Shown: positions 6,092 to 14,489, counted from the first letter of the stretch. The stretch: DNA of 14,489 nt from Thalassiosira profunda (GCA_036939355.1 JALLAP010000311.1:1-14489), one strand, 5' to 3'. The notes: a model not told the origin generated them from the letters alone. Translations and numbers: made by a program.

Positions 6092-9000
6092 ATGAACGCG
6101 GCAGCCCGCCGCGGCGGGCAATGGCTCTCCCACTGGCCGCGGCGGACCGCCCACCGCCCCTCGGCCGCCGCTGGGAACGCGGCTCCCACCTTTGCGGACG
6201 CGTTTGTGTCTTGGCATTGCGGACACACATCACGTGCACCCTGCCGCCATCGACGCCTGATGAGCGGCGCCGCTGATGACGGCGGCGGGACGGATCGGCC
6301 CCCTCCGTCGAGGCCGAGGGCGGGTGGGTCGCACGGTGGATGGGAGCAGTACCGACGGTCAGCCCGCAATTCCGCGCGGGCCCGATCGCCGCGACAGTTC
6401 GATCGGGAGAGAAGTTGGCGCCGGGAGGAATCCATTGGTGATATCCCAGGCAGACGACGCGACGGGCCGCCTCCGTCCCACAGGCGAGGGGCGGGGGCGT
6501 TCCGCCCGCGCCAAAGATACTCTCGCACGTCCGCGGAGATGGCCCGGATGAAATCGGACATCTACGCGTGCCACTCCGTCGACGAGCTGGTCCGATTGGT
6601 CCACGGACATCTCGACGGCGACGTGCCCCCCAACGTCCTCTCCCTCTTCTGGACGAAGCTGCACAATCTGTTGGACAAGCCTGCGCGACAATTGAGCAGA
6701 GAGGTGGATTATGAAGCGACGGGGCGGCAGCTGGATGACGTGCTGGGGCACACCGCGAGCGAAATTCACGCCATGCCCCCCGCGCTGCTGGGGAGGGTCG
6801 CCCAGGCGCTCGCCTCCATTGCCAAGAAGGCCGACGGCCGAGAAGGTAGGACCGACCCCCAGAAAACCATGCTGCGGGATGTCTTGTTGCGAGGGCGGCC
6901 CGCCTTCTGGACCCAATTGGTCGACCGCGCCGCCAAAACGACGGACGAGTTCAAGCCCAAGGGATTGGTCAGCGTCGCGTGGGCGCTGGCGACGGCGGCG
7001 GGGCCGCTGCAACGTTACGGAAATGCAGTCGATGTTTCCCCCTTCTTTCATTCGTTGCGCGAGACATTTGCAAAGCGGCCGGGGGAATTCACCTCGAAGC
7101 ATTTGGGCAACCTCGCGTGGGCCTGCATGACGTGCGGGCACGAGGCGCCGGGGCTGTTTGAGGACTTTGCGGGCGAGTTCGTCCGGCGACGGAAACGGGA
7201 AGATGGAGATGGCATTATTTCTACAAACGACACCGTGGACCCCACGACCCTCTGCCAATGGGCCAACGCCTACGCCAAGGCGGGACATGCCACCCCCGCC
7301 CTCTTCCGCTCCCTCGCCGAAACGTCCGTGCCCCTCCTCTCTGACTTTGACGCCCGGCACTGCGCCAACCTCGCCCACGCGTTCGGCCGCGCGGGGGAGG
7401 CACCCCGACTCGAGGACGGGACGGCGTTCTTCGACGCCCTGGCCGCGGCGGCGGTGTCGCGGGCGCGGCAGTTCGATCCGCAGAACGTGGCGAACGTGCT
7501 GTGGGCGTACGCGAAGGTCGAGCACGACAGCCCGGAGCTGGTCAGGGCAGTGGCGCGGGTGGCGGTGCCGCGGTTGGGAGAGTTCGATGCGCGGCAGCTC
7601 GCCAATGTGGCGTGGGCGCTGTCCAAGTTTCCCGCGTCGGCGGGGGAGGGGGTCTTCGATCGCATCGCAGAGGAGGTGGCGTCGCGGGGCTCGTTGGATG
7701 CGTTCACGTCCCAAGGTTTGGCCATACTGGCCCTCGCGTTCGGTACCATTGGCCATGCGAGCAATGGGGAATTTTGGGAGGGCCTGGAGCGTGCGGTGAT
7801 GGCAAGGGCTTCGGAACTGGGCCCCATCGAATGCAGCCAGATTGCCTGGTCGTTGGCGAAGGTCGAACGCCGGTCAGAGGATGCGTTCGACGCCATCCAA
7901 CGCTCGGCGATGTCGAAGCTGGGTTCGATCCAGCCCCAGGGACTCTCCAACCTTGCCTGGGCGTTTGCGACGGTGGAGCGCGGCGATCCGTTTTTCTTTG
8001 AGACAATTGCAAGGGAGAGCCTCCAGAAGTTGGACGCGTTCACGCCGCACGATAAGGTCATGTTGGTCCTGGCTTATGCGCAAATCGACGCTCCGTATCC
8101 AGAGATCTTTGATCGAATTGCTGAGCATTCTTTGTCGCGGCTGGGAGACTTCAGTGGGTTGGACCTCTTCAATGTTGTGATGTCCTACGTGAAGGCAGGC
8201 CACGCGTCGGAACCTTTGATGAAAGCCATCGCGACGGAGATCATTCGCCGGCCGTCTCATTTCCCTGTGGAGCTGTTGGTAGGAATTGCCCATGCCTACG
8301 CCTCTGTGGATTGCCGCAACCCTGCGCTCTTTTACACCATTGCAAACGAATGCCTCGAAGGCGGTTGCAACGAGCTCAACCCCAAAGGGATAGCCAGTCT
8401 CGCATGGTCCTTTGCAACGCTCGACGTTTTTCACAGCCCGCTCTTGGGCGCGTTGGCGGATGCCTCCGAGGGACGGTGGGACGCTTTTGATGCGCGTTCA
8501 CTAGCAAGTATGGCCTGGGCGTATGCCAAAGCTCGGGAAGACCGACCTCAACTGTTTGCGAGCGTAACAAATGCCGCGATTGCTCGACGAGATGAATTCG
8601 AGCCGCAATCCATCTCAATGTTACTGTGGGCTTGCTCTGACGCAGGCCATCTCGATCAACAATTGTTCGAGTCACTGGCGCCAGTAGCCGCAATATCGCT
8701 GAAGGAGAGCACTGCTCAGGGGTTGGCAACCATCGCGTGGGCATATGCAGTGGCGAATGCGGATGCCCCATATCTGTTCAATGACGCTTTTATCGATGCT
8801 TGTGCCGAGAAGGAAAGCGAACTGCAAACGCAAACTGAAGCTTTGTGCCAGCTTCATCAATACAATGTGTGGCGAAGGGAGATTCCTGGCGATGCTTCTC
8901 TGCCACCGCTCCTTGGACAACGCTGCTATGATGCCTTCACCGAGCAGCCCACTCGGCAATCCAAGTTGCAAAACGATGTGATATCTGAACTGATGGCAAT

Positions 9001-9265
9001 GGGAATAGATCTTGAGCAAGAGTCACTGACTCCAAGCGGCTATCGCTTGGATGCGCTTGTTGATGTGAATGGCCAGCAAATTGGTGTAGAGGTCGATGGA
9101 CCTCACCACTTTATCGACCGAAGACCCGCTGGTGGTACCATTTTGAAGCAACGGCAAGTCTCTGGGGTGGACGAAATCCCTGTTGTTTCCTTACCTTATT
9201 GGGAGTGGAACGAGTTGGAAGCGTCAGATGCAAAGCAGGAGTACCTGCGGCTGAAGCTGAGTTGA
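6092..9265 (+). CDS. Helical-repeat protein with C-terminal RAP domain (predicted organelle RNA factor)
   Basis: An intronless protein of 1057 residues. RAP-domain proteins of plants, algae and apicomplexans, like animal FASTK proteins, act in mitochondrial or plastid RNA processing and translation. Residues 1-60 are rich in Arg and Ala (presequence-like), followed by a Gly/Arg-rich linker to about 150. From about 285 to 905 there are about 16 repeats of 37-40 residues with the core LANxAWAYAKxGH followed by helix FdaIA, for instance QNVANVLWAYAKVE, RQLANVAWALSKF and QGLATIAWAYAVAN. The RAP domain (about 955-1055) contains YRLDALVDVNG, IGVEVDGPHHF (GVEVDG at 998-1003), LKQRQV and VVSLPYWEWNEL. 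The ATG at 6092 is the first; an upstream TTG at 6017 is not used. The Asp/Glu-rich strand pair resembles the PD-(D/E)XK fold proposed for RAP. RNA target and organelle are unknown. Confidence 0.88.
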   Translation: MNAAARRGGQWLSHWPRRTAHRPSAAAGNAAPTFADAFVSWHCGHTSRAPCRHRRLMSGAADDGGGTDRPPPSRPRAGGSHGGWEQYRRSARNSARARSPRQFDRERSWRREESIGDIPGRRRDGPPPSHRRGAGAFRPRQRYSRTSAEMARMKSDIYACHSVDELVRLVHGHLDGDVPPNVLSLFWTKLHNLLDKPARQLSREVDYEATGRQLDDVLGHTASEIHAMPPALLGRVAQALASIAKKADGREGRTDPQKTMLRDVLLRGRPAFWTQLVDRAAKTTDEFKPKGLVSVAWALATAAGPLQRYGNAVDVSPFFHSLRETFAKRPGEFTSKHLGNLAWACMTCGHEAPGLFEDFAGEFVRRRKREDGDGIISTNDTVDPTTLCQWANAYAKAGHATPALFRSLAETSVPLLSDFDARHCANLAHAFGRAGEAPRLEDGTAFFDALAAAAVSRARQFDPQNVANVLWAYAKVEHDSPELVRAVARVAVPRLGEFDARQLANVAWALSKFPASAGEGVFDRIAEEVASRGSLDAFTSQGLAILALAFGTIGHASNGEFWEGLERAVMARASELGPIECSQIAWSLAKVERRSEDAFDAIQRSAMSKLGSIQPQGLSNLAWAFATVERGDPFFFETIARESLQKLDAFTPHDKVMLVLAYAQIDAPYPEIFDRIAEHSLSRLGDFSGLDLFNVVMSYVKAGHASEPLMKAIATEIIRRPSHFPVELLVGIAHAYASVDCRNPALFYTIANECLEGGCNELNPKGIASLAWSFATLDVFHSPLLGALADASEGRWDAFDARSLASMAWAYAKAREDRPQLFASVTNAAIARRDEFEPQSISMLLWACSDAGHLDQQLFESLAPVAAISLKESTAQGLATIAWAYAVANADAPYLFNDAFIDACAEKESELQTQTEALCQLHQYNVWRREIPGDASLPPLLGQRCYDAFTEQPTRQSKLQNDVISELMAMGIDLEQESLTPSGYRLDALVDVNGQQIGVEVDGPHHFIDRRPAGGTILKQRQVSGVDEIPVVSLPYWEWNELEASDAKQEYLRLKLS

Positions 9266-9490
9266 TCTGTTGATCTGGGTTCGTGCAGTTCTTTGCGAGG
9301 TTATGGGAGTTTGCCCGCTGCTATCTACGAGCCTCTCGACCAGGGTGCACCAAAACAGAGACGCTCCTCGCAACGGACGCCACACAAAACAAACTGACGG
9401 CAACTTCTGAGGGTGCGGGCGAAGCTGGTTGCACGTTGAAGCATCGTCCAACAACTGCCTCAATGCGAAAATTTCGCGGCTGCACTCGTT
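9266..9490. other. Convergent intergenic region
   Basis: 225 bp between the stop of the RAP-domain gene and the stop of the minus-strand LRR gene. It must hold both 3' UTRs and transcript ends. I see no clear polyadenylation hexamer, ORF or strong hairpin. Confidence 0.5.
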
Positions 9491-12170
9491 CTAGTAGACG
9501 GGAGCTGGGATGAACTCGCACTTGCGAGTCTCTCGGTTGTACACGTACTTGGCCGTCTTCCTCGCGCCCTTTGGGATGTACGGCTCGTCGTCGTCGTCAT
9601 CCTCCTCGCCAAACTTCCGCCTGCGCTTGCGGCTCTTCTTCTTGGCGGGTTGCTTGGCCACCTTCTTGGGAAGCTCGCCGGCTCCATTGACGGAGAGGAG
9701 GGGAAGGCGCTGCCACCCCATGATGACCTCGTATATGTTGCTGAGCGAGGGATCGCAAATGGTCTTCCTCCGTTGGGACCGGGGGATACCGGGCGTGTAG
9801 TCCCAATAGGAACTGGACCTGTCTTTCTTGTTGGTTGCCACCAAGCCGCGTCCAAAGCCTCCAACCCCAATCTCTTGTTGGACAAGGGTCTTTGGACATA
9901 AAACGAAAAGCAGGTCAATGCATTCATTGAAGAAGGTATCTAGCCCAATCAGCAGTGCAACTCACAATCAAGTACGGCATCAGCTCCAGAGGAACGTCAT
10001 TGAAGCTCCGGGGATCGTACAGATCTTTTTTCATCTCCGTCAGAGCGAGGACGACCTTGTATCGAATCTTCACGCCCTCGCTGACGTCCATCTCGTTGAC
10101 TTGACACAGTGATACGAGAGAAAATGAGTCAGGCACTTAGGAGACGCAACAGCAGAACTGAAAGAAGCAGCAACGCCTCACTCTTGCGGATCGTCTCCTC
10201 TTTGATGCTAGTGCAAGTGTTTTGACCGGAGAGGCGGACGGCGCATGTGTGATTGGAGTTGGCGATCGTCTGAAGGCTCGTCGTGTCAAACAGGGCACCC
10301 TTGACGATCGCAGCCTTGCCTCGTTCTGCCTGCGTGGGATGGATTGTCTCGTATCCGTGCCCATGCCGATAGCGATACCGTGTCTTCTTGTTGCCCTTCA
10401 AGCTTTTGTTGCCTTGGAGGTCCAAGCTCAGAAGGGTCGAGTTGTTCTGCAGGAGATCGACGACGGCAGGCGCGACGGCGTCGTTTAGCCAGTTGCCACT
10501 GAAGAGAAGGACAAGGAGTCAGACACACGAGATGAGGCGCAGAGACGACGGCGTTCGGGAAGTGGCACGCACCTCAGGTCGAGCTCCTCCAACGATTCGT
10601 TTGCCTTGAGCGCGGGCAAGATGTAGTTGGCGCCTTTCGTCGTGAGGCGGTTGTTCGACAAGATGAGAGTTTCCAGAGAACAGTCGGCATGCTCGAGGAT
10701 TTTGGCGAGGGCCTTGGCGCCTTGCACCGGAAGCGAGTTGAAGCTGAGGTCGAGATACGTGAGCCTGCTCAGAGACTTCATCGCCTTCTTGGTGTTGCGG
10801 AGGACGCCCGGGAGCGCCAGACCGTTCGAACTGAGGCAGAGGGACTCGATTGTCTTGTTCTTGACCAACGACGCTTCGAGAGCCTTCTTGTTGTCCTTGT
10901 CCAATCTGGCGCCGACGAGGGAGAAGAACGTCAGCGCATTCTTTTTGCCAACGAATTTGGCAATCGAGGCGACGGCCTTTGACGGGTAGATATGAAAGAA
11001 GCACGGTGATGAGATGGTTGCGTCTGTGCAGGCAAGGAAGAGGGGGGGGGCGCAGCGTACCTCTGAGTCCATGTCCTCGTGACCAATATCGAGAACCTCG
11101 CATTTCTTGAGGGACGCTAGAAGCTTCTCGAGGGCAGCGTTGTCTCCGCCCCCGAGTGTGGTGTGCGCAAGGTTCACCACTGTGATTGCAGAGCTCTTCT
11201 TGTTGAGTGCCTTGGCGATGGCCTTGAGGGTATCCGCCGACTCGATGGTGTTGTGCGAGATGTCCAGCGAGTACAGAGTCGTATTTCCCTGAAGGAAGTT
11301 GGCCAGCGACGCCAAATCCTCTCCCGAGAGGGAGCAATGCGACAGGACCAGCTCTGAGACTAGGGAGTACAGCAGTGAAAAGCAGAGTTAGGTCGATGTA
11401 CTGGCAATATCAGAGGAATGCGCTGGGTTACTCACTGCTGGACTTCTCGAGGGTGGGAAGGATGCTGTTTCCAAGCCACGGCGATGGAGGCAGGTGGTAG
11501 TTCGTAATCGCGAAGCTCTGTTTGTGGCGTCCGAGGATGAGCATCATTTTCAATTGTTAGTCAGAGACAACACGAGCACTTCGCACCTCCATATCCAAAT
11601 GCTGCTGAATGCCTTGGGCGAAGTACTCGTAGTACGGCAACAGGTCCGCGTCTAAAGTAGAGTGATGAGAGGGGTTGAGGAGGAGAGACCGAAGCATAAT
11701 GTTTTGAAGCACAAGAATCAGTACTCACGATACGGCACCTGCGTGCGCCTGTGCCTGCTATCATAGTTGATCTGCACATCCTCTGCGTCCTGCTTTCCCA
11801 CCAACGTATGCTCCGCCTCTCTCATGAGGTGTGAAACAACCAACTGCGTGTGAACGGTTCCATCCCACCGGCGGTAGGTCCAAACAAGTTTGTCGCGCCC
11901 GTCAGCGGTGGAAAACTCATCCAAGTTGTCCAATGTCTTGTCCCTCCAATGCTCCCACCGGGAGGGGGCTGGCTTGACGAGACGGGTCTCGCTTGAGCGA
12001 TTGCTCGATGCATTGCTCGATGACGCACCGCTCGCGGGACGGCCAGCAGCGCTCGCGGCATCCTCCTCCTCCTCGTCCAGGAACTCGCACGGGTTGGCCT
12101 CCCGCTGCTTGCGAGCGCGGGTGGATCGGCGGTGGTTGGGCTCCTCGTTTTCGTTTCCGACGCCGCTCAT
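9491..12170 (-). CDS. Eight-exon leucine-rich-repeat protein, 713 residues
   Basis: Exons read on the minus strand: 12170-11729, 11651-11587, 11517-11436, 11359-11061, 10976-10573, 10498-10182, 10099-9966 and 9889-9491. All seven introns are GT-AG, 69-84 nt, and the joined frame is an exact 714 codons. The start has a perfect Kozak context (GCCACCATGA). Residues 1-75 are charged and low complexity (RRSTRARKQR; LDEEEEDAAS). Residues 76-169 form an unrecognised domain with WEHWRDKTLDNLDEF and TYRRWDGTVHTQLV. RNI-type LRRs run from about 170 to 470: LVLSHCSLSGED, LYSLDISHNTI, LTYLDLSFNSLPVQGAKALA, LETLILSNNRLTTKGA, and LDLSGNWLND across the exon 5/6 junction. A post-LRR segment (FDTTSLQTIANSNHTC; PLELMPYLITLVQQEIG) resembles diatom LRR proteins. 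The C-terminus (about 650-713) has a Lys/Arg cluster, a nuclear-signal candidate, then EEDDDDDEPYIP. Function unknown. Confidence 0.8.
10977..11060 (-). other. Frame-preserving, stop-free intron 4 of the LRR gene
   Basis: This 84-nt phase-0 intron (GTACGC...CAAAG) contains no stop in frame, so retention would insert 28 residues. It includes a run of nine C on the transcript strand (G run at 11042-11050). Removal gives correct LRR spacing (LDIGHEDMDSE joined to AVASIAKFV), so splicing is the favoured reading. Confidence 0.7.
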
Positions 12171-12752
12171 GGTGGCGAGGTATCTGCAATAACGTATCGG
12201 AGGTGGCGGACAGTCAGTGTTAGCATTGTTCAGACTGGGCCCGCCGCGCCGGGAGCGAGGTTGCAAAGAACAATTAATAAAAAAGAGGGCGAGAGCTGGG
12301 CGACGATGCGACGCGGTAGCGGCGGCTCTCCGTGCCGGCGATCCCTGACCGATGCCGATGCTCGGCCCAACCCACCGGGTGCCGAATGACGAGAGACGGC
12401 CGTTGCAAAATGCGACGGTGGGAGGCCGCCGCGAGAGCGAGGAGAGCGCAGCGAGAGCAACACCCCGCGCGACGCGGCGGCGGACCCCCGCTGCCAAACA
12501 AGATGACCTATTGCAATTCTCACCTGGTAGCAAGGCTTCGGGAGCGTGGGTGGATCGGTCGCCCCGATGGGCTGGCGTCGCGGGTGCCGAGGGGGCGGCG
12601 AGGTCAGATTGTGAGCGGGAGCAGGCGGTGCGGCGCCGCGGCGGATACCTACGTAGGTAGAAAGGTACGTAAGTAGGTGAGACAAACTCCTTTCTACGAG
12701 ATGAGCTGAAAGGTCCTAGCATTAACCATCTGTGACTGCCGCCCGACCCCGT
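12171..12752. other. Intergenic region between the LRR gene and the rhodanese gene
   Basis: 582 bp upstream of the LRR start and downstream of the rhodanese stop. It is very GC-rich in 12300-12640, so open frames on both strands occur by chance. One minus frame is open from an ATG at 12722 into the LRR gene, but that ATG has a weak context. A candidate 5' UTR intron has a donor near 12527 and an acceptor near 12186. It also holds a 14-bp palindrome (12646-12659) and a second TACGTA (12666-12671). Confidence 0.5.
12646..12659. repeat. 14-bp perfect palindrome with TACGTA core
   Basis: TACCTACGTAGGTA is its own inverse complement. A related copy, CCTACGTAGG, is at 4417-4426, and TACGTACGTA is at 5994-6003. 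All lie between genes. It could be a transcription-factor site or low-complexity intergenic sequence. Confidence 0.7.
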
Positions 12753-14301
12753 CTAAAACCTCGCCGTCTCAACCTTCGCCGCAATGTTGCCCTCGTCTAT
12801 GCATTCCGCCCCGCTTTTTCCGCAGAAGAGCTCCGTTTCGAAGTCGTCGGACTCAGACTCGCCCCAACATCGCACCTTCCGACGGCACTCGTTGCACACC
12901 AACACCAGGACGCGGCAGCGACAGCAGCGCGCCTCCTTCTCTTCGCACGGTGCGTGGCCATTGTCGTAGTCGTCGTGAGGCGTGGAGCACACAATGCATC
13001 GCCCTACAAGTGACACAACGCTTCCCTCAGCATTCGCGACACCATTGCCAACCACAGGATCCGTTCGACGTGGGTCAAATACAAAGTTCTTCCCTCGATA
13101 AAGACAAGGCTTGTCGGTTCCGCTGTTCTCTTGAATCGATTCTTCTTCTGTTGCTGAAGATTGTTCTTTGCCGTAGGATTCAAGATACTTTTGGATGCCC
13201 CCATTCAGTTGATAGACTCCCTTTGGGGGCTCTTTGTCACTCCAGGCGCCGCTGTTACTCATTGATATTGCTCGCAAATACGACCCTGCCCGTTCGCAGC
13301 GGACACCACCGGTACAATACATGAACACCTCTTTTCCAGCCAACGCCTTCGCCGCCTCCTCGGTATTCAGCGCATTTGGAAGGCTGGAAAACTTCCTCGT
13401 ATTGGGGAAAAAGGTATCGAGATTGGGCACGCCGAAGTGCCCTACTCTTGTTTCGTATACGTTGCGCGTGTCCAGCAGTACCGCCTCCTTGCCAGAGGAG
13501 TCGTTGCCAGTGACGCGTGAAAGTTGCATCAGCTTCTCATTCCATTCGTCGGGAGATAAATGCACCGCTGGTGTCGTCTTTTCCCAATCTGGAATTGGCA
13601 GTGCTGTACCAAGTGGTTGCGTATCTGTGGATCCGTTTTGCGGTGATGATGCATCAGTTCCCTTGCAACCCTCCCCATCTCCCCCAACAATCTCTTCTCG
13701 CTGCTTCTCGAGCCGCTGCTTCTCCTTCCGCTTCTGTTTGCGTCGTTGGCGACATCTCGCTCTCCCCTTCTTCTTGCCTCCANAGCCGCTGCTTCTCCTT
13801 CCGCTTCTGTTTGCGTCGTTGGCGACATCTCGCTCTCCCCTTCTTCTTGCCTCCATTCCCGTTCGACGGTTCGATCAAACTGACCACCTCCCGCGTGATC
13901 TTCACGGAAAGGGAGTCGAACAATTGCGTCTCTGTGGGAATGTCTTTGCGCAGGTGGCAGTACTTCACGTCGAGCCACTCGGCGGTGGGATCGTTCTCGA
14001 CGTTGGATGACGCTGCAATTTCATTGTTTGGGACGACGGACATTAGCTCTCTTCGCAAGCGGGCCTCGTATTCTCGGAGATGCTCCTCTGTCCCGCTCAG
14101 CACGCCATTGATGCCCTCCTTGCTGACCCTTATCCGCCCGCCGAGATCCAGTGATAGGCAGGTATCTTCGTGGAAAGCGGCATGTGATTGCAATTGATGA
14201 GCTGGGATGCTGCCGGGTGGGTAGCAGTAGTACAGGGCGATCATATTATGGCTGTCGCCTGACGCTTGAGTGGCAGCGGCAGCGTCGTCGGCGCCCCCCA
14301 T
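12753..14301 (-). CDS. trhO: TrhO/TSTD2-type rhodanese (tRNA uridine-34 hydroxylase family), split by an assembly duplication
   Basis: Bacterial TrhO (YceA) makes 5-hydroxyuridine at tRNA position 34; eukaryotes have TSTD2-type relatives. As assembled, the frame breaks at the N (13783). Dropping one 72-bp copy plus the N (73 positions) gives exactly 492 codons (491 residues). The N-terminal acylphosphatase-like domain (about 20-145) has LGGRIRVSKEGINGVLSG (53-70). A Lys/Arg-rich insertion (151-180) and Ser/Thr linker follow. The rhodanese domain (about 222-350) has HLSPDEWNE, LLDTRNVYE and the active loop YCTGGVRCERAG, with Cys305 the catalytic position and Cys311 conserved. The C-terminal domain has YRGKNFVFDPR (377-387) and a Cys-rich segment (411-454) such as CIVC and CNEC, possibly metal-binding. 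The ATG at 14301 has context GAGCAATGG; an in-frame TTG upstream is ignored. The Cys-rich end supports TrhO/TSTD2 over simple rhodaneses. Confidence 0.88.
13711..13855. repeat. Exact 72-bp direct duplication flanking a single N (assembly join)
   Basis: Positions 13711-13782 and 13784-13855 are identical, separated only by the N at 13783. Because 73 extra positions shift the frame and their removal restores a full-length conserved protein, this looks like two contigs abutted without merging their overlap. It is probably not a biological tandem repeat. Confidence 0.9.
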
Positions 14302-14489
14302 TGCTCGCCGGCGTGTGTGGAGGGCGGGCGGGGTGAGGAGGGGGTTGAGTGTGGTGAGGGGGTGGCCAGACGCCGAGAGGGGAAGAAGTAGAAGAGGGAA
14401 GAGGAAGCAGCAGACAGCAAACTGAGGCTGATGCAAAGGATGGAAGCAAAGGATGGACGACTGATTGACATTGCCAGCTACAAAATTAG
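14302..14489 (-). promoter_or_regulatory. 5' leader of the rhodanese gene with an overlapping upstream ORF
   Basis: 188 bp up to the right edge. On the minus strand an ATG at 14471 opens a 76-codon frame that overlaps the main ATG (14301) out of frame and ends at 14241. Its first 35 residues are hydrophobic and Ser-rich (LCISLSLLSAASSSLFYFF), like a signal peptide. It may be an upstream ORF that reduces translation of the rhodanese, or a 5' exon whose splice or frame I cannot resolve. Chance is also possible. Confidence 0.35.

Noticed and set aside
6359..7756. Long open frame on the minus strand (465 codons) inside the RAP gene
   Set aside because: It is antisense to a protein with clear repeats and a RAP domain. 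The GC-rich codons suppress stops on the other strand, and the translation is Arg/Gly/His-rich with no domain.
9266..9282. Short tandem TTGATCTG copies just after the RAP gene stop
   Set aside because: Only two partial copies; expected by chance and without context.
12230..12685. Several overlapping ORFs on both strands between the LRR and rhodanese genes
   Set aside because: Extreme GC content makes chance open frames likely. The translations are low-complexity Arg/Pro/Ala with no motif and no good start context.
13711..13855. Biological tandem duplication within the rhodanese gene
   Set aside because: The copies are identical, separated only by an N, and shift the reading frame of a conserved enzyme; an unmerged assembly overlap explains all three facts.
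14302..14436. Signal peptide on the rhodanese through an upstream in-frame start
   Set aside because: The upstream start codon at 14436 is TTG, and no in-frame ATG precedes 14301 within the leader.
1..14489. Prokaryotic operon containing hcp and a reductase
   Set aside because: HCP and the second LRR gene are split by short GT-AG introns, presequences are present, and no ribosome binding sites or operon spacing are seen.

Overview
This is nuclear DNA of a eukaryotic microalga, most likely a stramenopile and probably a centric diatom of the Thalassiosira type. That placement is inferred. The support is: short GT-AG introns (69-84 nt in the models below), compact moderately GC-rich gene spacing, Kozak-type start contexts, mitochondrial-type presequences, an LRR protein style familiar from expanded diatom families, and a large repeat protein ending in a RAP domain. 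I see no tRNA, rRNA, transposon ORF or CRISPR array. A single N at 13783 marks an assembly join.

Layout from left to right. (1) The 5' part of a hybrid cluster protein gene (HCP, hydroxylamine/NO reductase), minus strand, running off the left edge. (2) Head-to-head with it across 288 bp, an intronless diflavin (FMN/FAD) reductase, 1529-3490. Both proteins carry mitochondrial-type presequences. (3) Convergent with the reductase, an Aven-like RGG-box protein, 3532-4200 minus. (4) A 669-bp AT-richer intergenic region with small repeats. (5) A 331-residue leucine-rich-repeat protein, 4870-5865 plus, that ends abruptly inside a repeat. (6) An intronless 1057-residue organelle-type RNA-binding candidate with about 16 helical repeats and a C-terminal RAP domain, 6092-9265 plus. 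(7) Convergent with it, an eight-exon LRR protein of 713 residues, 9491-12170 minus. (8) A TrhO/TSTD2-type rhodanese (tRNA uridine hydroxylase family), 12753-14301 minus. It is interrupted only by an exact 72-bp duplication around the N, and removing one copy plus the N restores a 491-residue frame.

The most interesting unit is the divergent HCP/diflavin reductase pair. Bacterial Hcp has a dedicated NADH-linked reductase (Hcr) encoded beside it. Here a eukaryotic HCP shares a promoter region with a soluble, mitochondrion-targeted diflavin reductase of P450-reductase type. Several of its residues depart from NADPH-P450 reductase in ways that suggest a changed cofactor preference. It is a candidate electron donor for HCP in mitochondrial nitrogen-oxide detoxification under low oxygen. 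Other notable points are a hairpin filling HCP intron 1, TACGTA palindromes found only between genes, an Aven homologue in an alga, and a 28-codon stop-free intron in the eight-exon gene.
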